Of a stretch of DNA of 9,597 bases, positions 1-6,071 are shown piece by piece. Below the pieces are notes generated by a model, which saw only the letters and a program-made list of their open reading frames with translations, was not told the origin of the DNA and made no database searches. The translations under genes and the position numbers were made by a program. How positions within the stretch are numbered: position 1 is the first letter of the stretch; each line of letters opens with the position of its first letter. Source of the stretch: Planctomycetota bacterium (GTDB lineage: Bacteria > Planctomycetota > Phycisphaerae > Phycisphaerales > SM1A02); contig RFOC01000067.1 of NCBI GenBank assembly GCA_009926815.1, positions 1 through 9,597 of the forward strand, read 5' to 3'.

Positions 1-308
1 GCGGCCAGCCCGTCGATCGCCTGCTGCACCGAGGCGCGGGCGCGCGTGACGGCCTCGAGCGTGCCTCGCTCATGGGCCATGAAGCCCTGCACGGTCTCGA
101 CCAGGCTGGGGATCAGGTCGTGGCGCCGCCGCATCTGCACGTCGATCTGCGAGAGGGCGTTGCGCGTGCGCACCCGCGCCACCGCCAGGCCGTTGTAGAG
201 GCCCGCCAGCGCGATCACCAGCAGCAGGCCCAGCAGCAGCGGCAGCGCCACGATGCCCAGGTCGGTCCAGGCGGCGGCCAGGATCCCCACGGGGCCGATC
301 ATGCTCAT
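1..308 (-). CDS. lemA: LemA family membrane protein, N-terminal part (runs off the window)
   Basis: The frame is open from the ATG at 308 to the window edge, giving 102 residues of the N-terminus. A hydrophobic stretch at residues about 16-37 is a single membrane anchor. It is followed by the LemA hallmarks: LYNGL (37-41), then ALSQIDVQMRRRHDLIP (51-67) and SLVETVQGFMAHERGTLE (68-85). In LemA proteins this region begins a helical bundle outside the membrane; the molecular function of the family is poorly defined. The start overlaps the gmk stop as ATGA (305-308), so the two genes are probably translationally coupled on one mRNA. A second in-frame ATG at 302 is possible, but the ATG at 308 gives the overlap. 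The C-terminal part lies beyond position 1. Family assignment is firm from the motifs; the coupling is inferred from spacing. Confidence 0.93.
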   Translation of the reverse strand, partial: MSMIGPVGILAAAWTDLGIVALPLLLGLLLVIALAGLYNGLAVARVRTRNALSQIDVQMRRRHDLIPSLVETVQGFMAHERGTLEAVTRARASVQQAIDGLA

Positions 309-886
309 GCCCGGACGCGCCCGATCCTGGCCCCGACCAGTTCGGCCACCTGCTCGATGGCACCGGCCAGATCGTCGTTGACCACGAACGCGTCGTACAC
401 GCCGTTGCCACGGGCTCGCTCCATCTCCAGCCGCGCCTCGGCGAAGCGTCGCTGGATGGCCGCCTCGTCCTCGCGGCCACGCTGCCTCAGGCGCGCCAGC
501 AACGAGGCCTCGTCCGGCGGCAGGATGAAGATGCCCAGCATGTCCGGCACCTTCGCGTGCACCTGCTCGGCGCCCTGCACGTCGATGTCCAGGATCACCA
601 GCTCGCCCGCGCGGAGCGAGGTCTCCACGGGCTCGCGGGGCGTGCCGTAGCTGCTCCGGCCGAACACCAGCGCGTGCTCCAGGAAGGCGTCTCGCGCGGC
701 CATGGCGGCGAACTCGGCCTCGGACACGAAGCGGTAGTCCACGCCGTCGCGCTCGCCAGCCGAGGGGCGACGCGTGGTGCAGCTGACGCTGAAGTGCCCG
801 CCGAAACGGCGGATCAGTTCATGCGCAATGGTGGTCTTGCCCACACCCGAGGGACCACTGAGCACCAGCAGGAGACCGCGGACCAT
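305..886 (-). CDS. gmk: Guanylate kinase
   Basis: Guanylate kinase phosphorylates GMP (or dGMP) with ATP to give GDP in the cytoplasm, an essential step of purine nucleotide supply. The 193-residue length is normal for the family. The P-loop GPSGVGKTT is at residues 11-19. The GMP-binding segment CTTRRPSAGERDGVDYRF is at 36-53. FLEHALVFGRSSYGTPRE, LDIDVQGAEQV and FILPP follow, then the lid region RLRQRGREDE and the C-terminal VVNDDL. One oddity: the second arginine of the usual TTRxPRxGE GMP-phosphate motif is serine here (S42). The ATG at 886 has a weak AGGA-like element about 10 nt upstream. The gene sits 58 nt after the 99-residue protein gene and overlaps lemA by 4 nt, so it is probably in the middle of a four-gene transcript. 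Confidence 0.96.
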   Translation of the reverse strand: MVRGLLLVLSGPSGVGKTTIAHELIRRFGGHFSVSCTTRRPSAGERDGVDYRFVSEAEFAAMAARDAFLEHALVFGRSSYGTPREPVETSLRAGELVILDIDVQGAEQVHAKVPDMLGIFILPPDEASLLARLRQRGREDEAAIQRRFAEARLEMERARGNGVYDAFVVNDDLAGAIEQVAELVGARIGRVRA

Positions 887-944
887 GGGGCGATCCTACG
901 GCGCACGCCCGCCGCGGCGATCGCGGCCTTCCCGGGGCGGATGC

Positions 945-1244
945 TCAGGGCCCCGGACTGCGGTCCTGCAGCCACGCCTGGTAGAGCCGGGCCACGGTCT
1001 TGTCCGGCAGTGCCGTGCGCCACCGGGGACCGTGCTGGGTGTCCATGTGCTGGGCGAAGAGCCATTCCTCCTGCACCGTGTGGGCCAGGGAGCGCTTCCA
1101 CCAGGGCACGCCCAGCGAGGGCGCTGCGGCGGTGATGTCGGAGGCGGCCTCGAGCGAGGCGGATCGCTGCCCAGCCAGGGCCGCCAGTCCGCCAAGCACC
1201 AGTGCCGCGGCGCACGCGGCGGCGCGCGGGGAGATCCTCAGCAT
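945..1244 (-). CDS. Small protein with N-terminal signal or membrane segment, unknown function
   Basis: This 99-residue protein begins MLRISPRAAACAAALVLGG, a basic N-terminus followed by a hydrophobic stretch (about residues 8-25). It is a signal peptide or a single N-terminal anchor. The remainder is soluble and rich in aromatics and charge, with WWKRSLAHTVQEEWLFAQHM (48-67) and a C-terminal ARLYQAWLQDR. I do not recognise a family. The start is supported by a strong purine-rich ribosome-binding site (GGAGGGGGG) a few bases before the ATG and by a 7-nt overlap with the end of the upstream regulator gene (1238-1244), which suggests translational coupling. The protein may act in the cell envelope, but nothing in the sequence shows how. 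Confidence 0.72.
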   Translation of the reverse strand: MLRISPRAAACAAALVLGGLAALAGQRSASLEAASDITAAAPSLGVPWWKRSLAHTVQEEWLFAQHMDTQHGPRWRTALPDKTVARLYQAWLQDRSPGP

Positions 1245-2473
1245 CGGGGGCCCCCCTCCAGCAGCATCAGCCTGGCCTTTCGGAGGATCCGGTAGCCGCG
1301 ATCTCGGAAGGCGGGAAAGCGGCCCATGGTGCCGATCACGCCGCGGATCTCCTCCTCGTCCAGTGACCAGGGCGCGTCCGGCTCCTGGTCGTGGCGGAAG
1401 AGATCCATGGAGAAGGCGCGTTCGCGCAGGCTCCAGTTGTCCAGTCGGTCGGCGATCTCGATGGCCTTGTTGGTGAAGATGGCCATGGGTCGCGATCGCT
1501 GCGCATCCGGAAGGTGCCGCAGGGCCACGTTGCATCCGAAGATGCACCACCATCCCCAGCTCTCGAGCCAGTCGCCCGGTGCGTGGGCCTGCACGTCCAC
1601 CACCCGATCCAGCGCCACCTGCAGCGTTTCCAGGGCCTCCATCGGGGGCACGCGGCCCAGCAGGGTGTCCACCTCCAGCATGGCACCTCGGCACGTGTTG
1701 GCCAGCGCGGCGTAGCGGGCGTCGCCGTGGGCGTCGGCCAGATCCTCGTGGGCCTGCAGCGATCGCTCCAGATCGGGTCGCGCGGCGGCGGCCAGAGGCA
1801 CGGCACGACCGGGATCCACCTGCGCCATGCGCCGGGCGCTGGAGCCCCGCACATAGAGCGCGAAGGCGTGACAGACCCGTTCGCGCCGGTCCTGGGGCGG
1901 TCGATCCAGCATGACATCCAGCACGTCTCGGCTTGCCGCGCGGCTCTCCACCAGGTGCCACAGCACGTAGTGCGCATTCGCCAGGTTCACCGTGAGCATG
2001 AGACGAAGACCCTCGGGCACGCCGGACTCCGCAAGGCCCGCCTGCAGGTAGGGCAGTGCGCGCACGTACAGGCCCAGGCCGTCGAAACCGCCGGCCGCGC
2101 GGTTGCACGCCACGGCGCGCTCCACGGGCAGCGTGGCCACGCGAAGCATCCGACGCGCCGCCGCGACCATGCCGCGCCAGTCGCCCTGACGATGGCACGC
2201 CAGCGCGTGGGCATCCAGCTCCGCGGCGGACATGGATTCCGAATCCGGCAGGTCCTCCAGTCCCAGATCCTCCGCGACCGTGCCCACCGGCCAGTCCAGC
2301 GCCTGCGCCAGCGAGACCACCAGATCCAGCTTGGGATTGCCGCTGTCCGGCAGCACCTTGCCAGGATCCCGCCCCAGCGCCCGCGCGATCTCGTTGCGCC
2401 CCCAGCCCCGGTAGGTCTGCGCGAGTTCGATCAGGCGCGCCAGACGCCCCCGACGATCGTCCACCGTCTGCAT
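1238..2473 (-). CDS. HTH-domain protein with long helical (TPR-like) body, probable regulator
   Basis: The 411-residue protein starts at the ATG at 2473, with GGAAGG about 10 nt upstream. The frame stays open further upstream, but that part is intergenic in character, with a tandem duplication and no family-like sequence, so the shorter start is preferred. Residues about 10-72 form an XRE-like helix-turn-helix: LARLIELAQTYRGWGRNEIA, ALGRDPGKV, then PKLDLVVSLAQALDWPVGTV. From about residue 84 the protein is almost wholly alpha-helical, with short repeated segments such as AELDAHALACHRQGDWRGMV that resemble degenerate TPR units. This layout (N-terminal DNA-binding domain plus helical repeats) recalls regulators that sense a ligand or partner through the repeats. 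No ligand can be read from the sequence. It is first in the run that continues into the 99-residue gene, gmk and lemA. Confidence 0.8.
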   Translation of the reverse strand: MQTVDDRRGRLARLIELAQTYRGWGRNEIARALGRDPGKVLPDSGNPKLDLVVSLAQALDWPVGTVAEDLGLEDLPDSESMSAAELDAHALACHRQGDWRGMVAAARRMLRVATLPVERAVACNRAAGGFDGLGLYVRALPYLQAGLAESGVPEGLRLMLTVNLANAHYVLWHLVESRAASRDVLDVMLDRPPQDRRERVCHAFALYVRGSSARRMAQVDPGRAVPLAAAARPDLERSLQAHEDLADAHGDARYAALANTCRGAMLEVDTLLGRVPPMEALETLQVALDRVVDVQAHAPGDWLESWGWWCIFGCNVALRHLPDAQRSRPMAIFTNKAIEIADRLDNWSLRERAFSMDLFRHDQEPDAPWSLDEEEIRGVIGTMGRFPAFRDRGYRILRKARLMLLEGGPRC

Positions 2474-2489
2474 GGCGACCAAGCCTTCC

Positions 2490-2510
2490 GCTGCCAATGC
2501 AGTTGGCAGC
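2490..2510. promoter_or_regulatory. Inverted repeat next to the regulator's start codon
   Basis: The perfect 8-bp arms GCTGCCAA (2490-2497) and TTGGCAGC (2503-2510) are separated by a 5-nt loop. The repeat lies 17-37 nt upstream of the ATG at 2473 on the minus strand. It could be an operator bound by the helix-turn-helix protein itself (autoregulation) or a hairpin in the mRNA leader. The symmetry is seen directly; the role is inferred. Confidence 0.35.
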
Positions 2511-2554
2511 CCACCGGCCCACACGCCGCACACTTTCACCACGAAGGCAGGGTC

Positions 2555-2622
2555 ATCAAGAAGAGCCGCCGGAAATTCGCGGTGTTCGATCAAGAAGAGC
2601 CGCCGGAAATTCGCGGTGTTCG
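2555..2622. repeat. Perfect 34-bp tandem duplication
   Basis: Two abutting identical copies (2555-2588 and 2589-2622), each beginning ATCAAGAAGAGCCGCC and ending GCGGTGTTCG, lie between the regulator and the first SUMF1 gene. There is no spacer between copies and no third copy, so this is not a CRISPR array. The origin is unknown; it may be replication slippage or the remnant of a repeat family. Confidence 0.9.
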
Positions 2623-2685
2623 ACCGGGGAATCCGCGAGCGCCCACACTTGTCCACCGCCAGTGAACCGGATGTGCACCGGGGGA

Positions 2686-2707
2686 GAGGGACGGGCCTAC
2701 CTATCGG
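2686..2707 (+). repeat. Single arm of the GGGACGGGCCTAC palindromic repeat
   Basis: GAGGGACGGGCCTAC (2686-2700) is identical to the outer arm of the palindrome at 3895-3956 and is followed by CTATCGG, a near match to the TATTGG that continues the arm in the full elements. No complementary right arm follows, so this is a solitary or decayed half element about 80 nt upstream of the first SUMF1 gene. Confidence 0.7.
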
Positions 2708-2789
2708 ACACGCACGCCCACCCTCGGGGCTCGACTTCACCCCACCCGGCGTGGCACACTGCCGCATTCCTGTTGCCTGAGGCCAAGCC

Positions 2790-3299
2790 ATGAACCAGAC
2801 ACCCAATCCACGGCATCTGTGGAGACACCTTCGCCGGCCGATTCTGGCGGCCACGGCGGCAGTTCTCTCGTTTGGATCGCTTGCTCAAGGTCAGACGGTG
2901 CCGTGCCGCGCTGACCTCGATGGAAGCGGCATCGTGGATGCCGCGGACATCGGCGCCATGCTGCTTCGCTTTGGTGAGGCCGGCAGCCCAGCCGACCTGG
3001 ATGGGAGTGGCGCCGTGGATGCGGGCGACATCGGTGCCATGCTGGTCCTCTTCGGTCCATGCGCGGGTCCGCCATGGGGCACGGTGCTGGAGTGGAGCCC
3101 CAATCCGGCAGTGATCACGGATGCTTCGCTTCGAACGAGGATCTCCGAGACGCGGCTCCCATGGCGCGTGCGTGAGAACGGCACGAGCATCGAGATGGTG
3201 CTCATTCCACCCGGGGTGTTCACGCCACGCGAGGGTGCACCCGATCGAACACGTTCGCGTGCGATGCCAGCGAGAGCCCCACGCATGTCGTGTCGCTGA
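2790..3299 (+). CDS. N-terminal fragment of copy 1 as it reads: signal peptide plus dockerin-like pair
   Basis: If translated as written, this gives a 169-residue protein with an N-terminal export signal (LWRHLRRPILAATAAVLSFG, then cleavage near LAQG/QTVP). The two calcium-loop repeats and the linker up to EMVLIPPGVFT (135-145) follow, and then about 25 out-of-frame residues. A GAGG lies about 11 nt before the ATG. It would still be exported and could bind calcium, but it lacks nearly the whole SUMF1 fold. Confidence 0.6.
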   Translation: MNQTPNPRHLWRHLRRPILAATAAVLSFGSLAQGQTVPCRADLDGSGIVDAADIGAMLLRFGEAGSPADLDGSGAVDAGDIGAMLVLFGPCAGPPWGTVLEWSPNPAVITDASLRTRISETRLPWRVRENGTSIEMVLIPPGVFTPREGAPDRTRSRAMPARAPRMSCR

Positions 3300-3898
3300 C
3301 GGCGGCCTTCTACATGGGTCGAACAGAGGTGACCCAGACGCAGTGGACGGCCAGGATGGGCCTGAATCCCAGCTACTTCCAGGGCAGCAGCTGGCCGAAC
3401 GCCGCCAATCGCCCCGTGGAGCAGGTGAGCTGGAACGACATCACCATTTTCCGAAACGCGACGGGCTTGCGGCTGCCCACCGAGGCGGAATGGGAGTACG
3501 CCTGTCGAGCCGGCACGCTCACCGCGTTTCATGGTTGGCCAGCGAACCCGGCTGGAACGAACGACGACAATCAACTCACGAACATCGCGTGGTTCTACAC
3601 CGGCAGTTGCTCGGCGGGTGCGCAGTGTCAGACCCGCGTGGTTGCCGGCAAGGCAGCGAACGGGTTGGGCTTGCATGACATGAGCGGCAACGTGTGGGAA
3701 TGGTGCCAGGACTGGTTTGGCACCTATGGCTCAAGTTCACAGACCAACCCGGGCGGACCCACCACAGGAACGTTCCGCGTGATTCGCGGTGGTGGGTGGG
3801 GCGTGGGGTGGGATTCCTGCCGATCGTCCACACGCAACGGGCTCACCCCAGACAACCGGAGCATGTACGCGGGGTTTCGCGTGGCGCGGAATCCGTGA
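3290..3898 (+). CDS. C-terminal SUMF1-domain fragment of copy 1
   Basis: This frame holds the rest of the SUMF1 domain: FYMGRTEVTQTQW, NRPVEQVSWNDI, RLPTEAEWEYACRAGT, GLHDMSGNVWEWCQDWFG, VIRGGGW and GFRVAR. The true frame continues upstream of the ATG at 3290 to about 3231 with good similarity to the paralogs, so this ATG is an internal methionine-like position and not a natural start. The fragment has no signal peptide. It is probably not made as a separate protein. Confidence 0.55.
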   Translation: MSLTAAFYMGRTEVTQTQWTARMGLNPSYFQGSSWPNAANRPVEQVSWNDITIFRNATGLRLPTEAEWEYACRAGTLTAFHGWPANPAGTNDDNQLTNIAWFYTGSCSAGAQCQTRVVAGKAANGLGLHDMSGNVWEWCQDWFGTYGSSSQTNPGGPTTGTFRVIRGGGWGVGWDSCRSSTRNGLTPDNRSMYAGFRVARNP

Positions 3899-3956
3899 GG
3901 GACGGGCCTACGTATTGGCCGACGGAAGTGGGCCAATACGTAGGCCCGTCCCTCAC
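3895..3956. repeat. Palindromic repeat element A, 26-bp perfect arms, at a convergent gene junction
   Basis: Left arm 3895-3920 and right arm 3931-3956 are perfectly complementary over 26 bp around a 10-nt loop. The core is AGGGACGGGCCTACGTATTG and then GCC. The stop codon of copy 1 (3896-3898) and the stop of the epimerase on the other strand (3953-3955) both lie in the arms. A transcript from either side would form a very stable hairpin, so the element may terminate both genes, although there is no U-tract. A second full copy at 5964-6018 and a half copy at 2686 show it is a dispersed REP- or MITE-like repeat. No transposase is present in the window. Confidence 0.93.
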
Positions 3957-4939
3957 AGCCAACCCCGTCTTCGGTACCACGCCACGGCCTCCATCGCGCT
4001 CACGCGCAACGATCGCGGCGCCAGGCCCAGTTCTTCAAGCGAAGCCGACGGATCGAAGTGCATGCTTCTGCGCGTGAGCCGAACGCCGGTGACCGTGGCC
4101 AACGGCTGGCGATGCGTGACCAGGTCCGCCCATCGTTCGCTGCACCAGCCCACCGCCAGCGCCAGCGGGTAGGGCACCTGCAGTCGTGGCGGCGTGCGAC
4201 CAAGCACCTCGCCCAGCAGCGTGAGCCAATCGATCAGTCGGACGTTGTGCGCCCCGATCAGGTAGCGGATGCCGGGCCGCCCGACCTGCATGGTGCGAAG
4301 CAGCCCCTCGGCGGCGTCGCGTGCATCGATCAGGTTGAACCGGCAGTCCAGATACGCGGGCATGGCACCTCGCGCAAACGCCAGCGCCATGCGCGTGGGC
4401 GGCGTCTGCCGGTGATCACCCGGCCCCACCGGAAGCGTGGGGCTGCACACCAGCACGGGCGCACCCTGCTCGGCCAGCTGCAGTGCCGCGCGTTCGCCAC
4501 GGAACTTGCTCAGGCAGTAGGGCCCCAGCATGTCCTCTTCCCGGAATCTGGCGTGCTCCACGGCGCCTCCGGCACGCGTGGGCGAGGTCAGGATGCTCTC
4601 GGTGCTGGTGAAGAGCACGCGCGCGGCACCTTGATCCAGTGCGGTGCGCATCACCTGCACCGCCCCCAGGTGGTTGATCGCATCAAAGCCGGCGCGATCA
4701 CGCCGCCACAGGTTCGGATCCGCCGCCAGGTGGTACACGTGCCTGCAGCCGCGGGTGGCCTCCTGCACGGCCCGGGCATCGCGAATGTCGCCTCGCATCA
4801 GCTCGATGCGGTCCAGCGGCAGGTGATCGACACGAGCGTCCGGGTGTTCCAGCACGCGCACGGAACCACCCGCCGCCAGCAGCCGCTCGACCAGATGCGA
4901 TCCAATGAAGCCCGCACCGCCGGTGACCAGATCGATCAT
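3953..4939 (-). CDS. NAD-dependent epimerase/dehydratase, HpnA-like extended SDR
   Basis: This 328-residue cytoplasmic protein has the extended short-chain dehydrogenase fold. The dinucleotide-binding motif TGGAGFIGS is at residues 6-14, with catalytic S112/T113 and the Y141-x3-K145 pair (YCLSK). Several segments resemble HpnA, the hopanoid-associated sugar epimerase: YHLAADPNLWRRD (69-81), SPTLPVGPGDHRQTPPTRM (166-184) and MPAYLDCRFNLI (193-204). The likely reaction is NAD(P)-dependent oxidation/reduction or epimerisation of a sugar or related alcohol. The substrate cannot be read from the sequence, and no other hopanoid gene is present here. The ATG at 4939 overlaps the stop of the upstream reductase gene as ATGA (4936-4939), indicating an operon. 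The gene ends inside palindrome A. A dihydroflavonol-reductase-type role is the main alternative. Confidence 0.87.
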   Translation of the reverse strand: MIDLVTGGAGFIGSHLVERLLAAGGSVRVLEHPDARVDHLPLDRIELMRGDIRDARAVQEATRGCRHVYHLAADPNLWRRDRAGFDAINHLGAVQVMRTALDQGAARVLFTSTESILTSPTRAGGAVEHARFREEDMLGPYCLSKFRGERAALQLAEQGAPVLVCSPTLPVGPGDHRQTPPTRMALAFARGAMPAYLDCRFNLIDARDAAEGLLRTMQVGRPGIRYLIGAHNVRLIDWLTLLGEVLGRTPPRLQVPYPLALAVGWCSERWADLVTHRQPLATVTGVRLTRRSMHFDPSASLEELGLAPRSLRVSAMEAVAWYRRRGWL

Positions 4940-5937
4940 GCCGTGCCCCGCGGCAGGGCGGCGGCCAGCGAGGCCAGGTGCTCCCGCGACGGTTCCAGTC
5001 GCTGGGCCGAGATCCTCGCCTCCATCTCCAGCACGGCGCGGTTGATGGGCGCGGGCAGGGCGCCCGCCAGCCGGACCAGGTGCCCGTTGTAGGCATCCAC
5101 TTCGGTGCGACCCGAACCCATGTCCGGCCGCATGGAGCAGTAGGTGCCGCGCAGCGAAGGACGGAAGAACGCCGCCAGCAATCGCGGCAGCAGCGGGGTG
5201 GCCAGGATGCGCATCACCGTGTCGGGGTGGAAGGGGCCGATGCGCTCCAGACGCTCGCCTGCTTGGCGCAGGATGCGGTGGTTCTCCTGCAGCAGGGCGA
5301 AGAACAGTCGCCGGGCCAGAGGCTCGGTGATGAGCACCGCGTTGTCCACGCCCGCCGCCGCGGCCAGCGGCGAGATGGCCGCGTTGTACATGAGCTTGGT
5401 GGCCTTGAAGGGGCGCACGCTCTCCACACGGTGCACCCGGAAGAGCCCGCCGCGCGCCAGGCCGCTGGCCAGATCATCCAGATGCGCCGTGTCGGCGCTG
5501 CTGCACGCACGGCGCGGGCCCATGTGCAGATCACCCGGGCGCGTGATGCGTGCCACGGGTCGATCCGCCGGACACATGGACACGAAGGAAGCGATGGCTT
5601 CCACCGGGTGCGACTGCCGCTCAAGCAGCGGGTCGTAGCCGTTCTGCACCGGCACCAGGCGCTGCACCGAGCGAAGTCGCTCAAGAACCGCAGGGTTATC
5701 GAAGGTCTTGGTGCACAACAGCACTGGCGTGTCCGCAGGCGGCTGCCACGAAGCGAAGTCCTGCACCCCGGGCCGACGGGTGGGCCGGCCTTCCTGCGTC
5801 ATGCCATCGCGGCGGGCGGCCTCCAGCTTGGCGGGGTTCGACTCCACCAGCGTGACCTGCCAGCGTGCATGGATCAGGCTTTCCGCGATCGCGATGCCGA
5901 TGCCGCCCGCGCCGAGGATGTGGGCTGAATTGCGCAT
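4936..5937 (-). CDS. Ketopantoate reductase family (ApbA/PanE-like) oxidoreductase
   Basis: The 333-residue product has an N-terminal Rossmann fold (HILGAGGIG, residues 6-14; GxGxxG) and the C-terminal helical domain of ketopantoate reductases. Family catalytic positions are present: QNG (98-100), K181 and N185 in KLMYN, SM (268-269), and E279 with the NG in TEVDAYNG (278-285). In the family these bind NADPH and reduce 2-dehydropantoate to pantoate for coenzyme A synthesis. Here E32 at the end of the second strand (VTLVES) is acidic, which in Rossmann folds usually favours NADH, so another substrate or cofactor is possible. The ATG at 5937 directly precedes the Rossmann strand, with GGAA upstream; a TTG at 5955 would add six residues. 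The gene is first in an operon with the epimerase that it overlaps. Confidence 0.85.
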   Translation of the reverse strand: MRNSAHILGAGGIGIAIAESLIHARWQVTLVESNPAKLEAARRDGMTQEGRPTRRPGVQDFASWQPPADTPVLLCTKTFDNPAVLERLRSVQRLVPVQNGYDPLLERQSHPVEAIASFVSMCPADRPVARITRPGDLHMGPRRACSSADTAHLDDLASGLARGGLFRVHRVESVRPFKATKLMYNAAISPLAAAAGVDNAVLITEPLARRLFFALLQENHRILRQAGERLERIGPFHPDTVMRILATPLLPRLLAAFFRPSLRGTYCSMRPDMGSGRTEVDAYNGHLVRLAGALPAPINRAVLEMEARISAQRLEPSREHLASLAAALPRGTA

Positions 5938-5963
5938 GAATGAAGGTTCCGGCAATCTAGGTC

Positions 5964-6018
5964 AGGGACGGGCCTACTTATTGGCCAAAAAAGTTGGCCA
6001 ATAAGTAGGCCCGTCCCT
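5964..6018. repeat. Palindromic repeat element B, 25-bp perfect arms
   Basis: Left arm 5964-5988 and right arm 5994-6018 are perfectly complementary over 25 bp around a 5-nt loop. The core is AGGGACGGGCCTACTTATTG and then GCCAA. It matches element A except for the base after GGCCTAC (G in A, T in B at 5978), which is balanced on the other arm (C at 3939, A at 6004), so both hairpins stay perfect. It lies between the divergent reductase gene and SUMF1 copy 2, so a terminator role does not fit here. It may affect the promoters of both. Confidence 0.93.
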
Positions 6019-6071
6019 CTTCCACGGCCCGAGTGCGGATCATTGAGACACCCCACTCCGTAGATCGGATC

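Larger units (their letters stand above)
2474..2789. other. Intergenic region between divergent genes
   Basis: This 316-nt stretch separates the minus-strand regulator operon from the plus-strand SUMF1 gene, so promoters for both directions should lie here. I could not identify convincing -35/-10 pairs. It contains a hairpin at 2490-2510, a perfect 34-bp tandem duplication at 2555-2622 and one arm of the palindromic repeat at 2686-2707. The regulator's frame stays open through most of it, which reflects high GC content; I see no coding signal. Confidence 0.6.
2790..3898 (+). pseudogene. Secreted dockerin-SUMF1 (FGE-sulfatase fold) protein, copy 1, frameshifted
   Basis: Two overlapping frames (2790-3299 and 3290-3898) are halves of one gene related to the intact copies at 6072 and 7605. 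A perfect 5-bp duplication, CACGC CACGC at 3221-3230, breaks the frame. Removing one copy restores F-T-R-G-C-T-R-S-N, matching the paralog's Y-I-R-G-C-T-R-S-N, and gives a 367-residue protein. Its parts would be: signal peptide (residues 1 to about 34), two dockerin-like calcium loops (42-53 DLDGSGIVDAAD and 69-80 DLDGSGAVDAGD), a linker, and the SUMF1 fold ending in GFRVARNP. As it stands, translation stops at 3299 with only the start of the SUMF1 domain. This may be a genuine recent mutation, phase variation or a sequencing error; the sequence alone cannot decide. The stop codon lies inside the palindrome at 3895-3956. Confidence 0.9.

Noticed and set aside
1245..2531. A long minus-strand frame continuing upstream of the 99-residue protein
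   Set aside because: It overlaps the regulator gene out of frame, is low-complexity (G, A, R rich), and only its last 99 codons follow a ribosome-binding site and a signal-like segment.
2555..2622. CRISPR-like array
   Set aside because: Only two copies with no spacers between them and no cas gene.
2750..2768. Sigma-54-type promoter (TGGCAC) before SUMF1 copy 1
   Set aside because: The -12 part reads CGCA instead of TTGC at the required spacing.
4058..5092. Long plus-strand open frames opposite the epimerase and reductase
   Set aside because: Arg/His/Gln-rich shadow frames with no motif, opposite two well-supported genes.
5964..6018. Intrinsic terminator for the genes around element B
   Set aside because: The flanking genes are divergent, so neither ends here; it is better described as a dispersed repeat.
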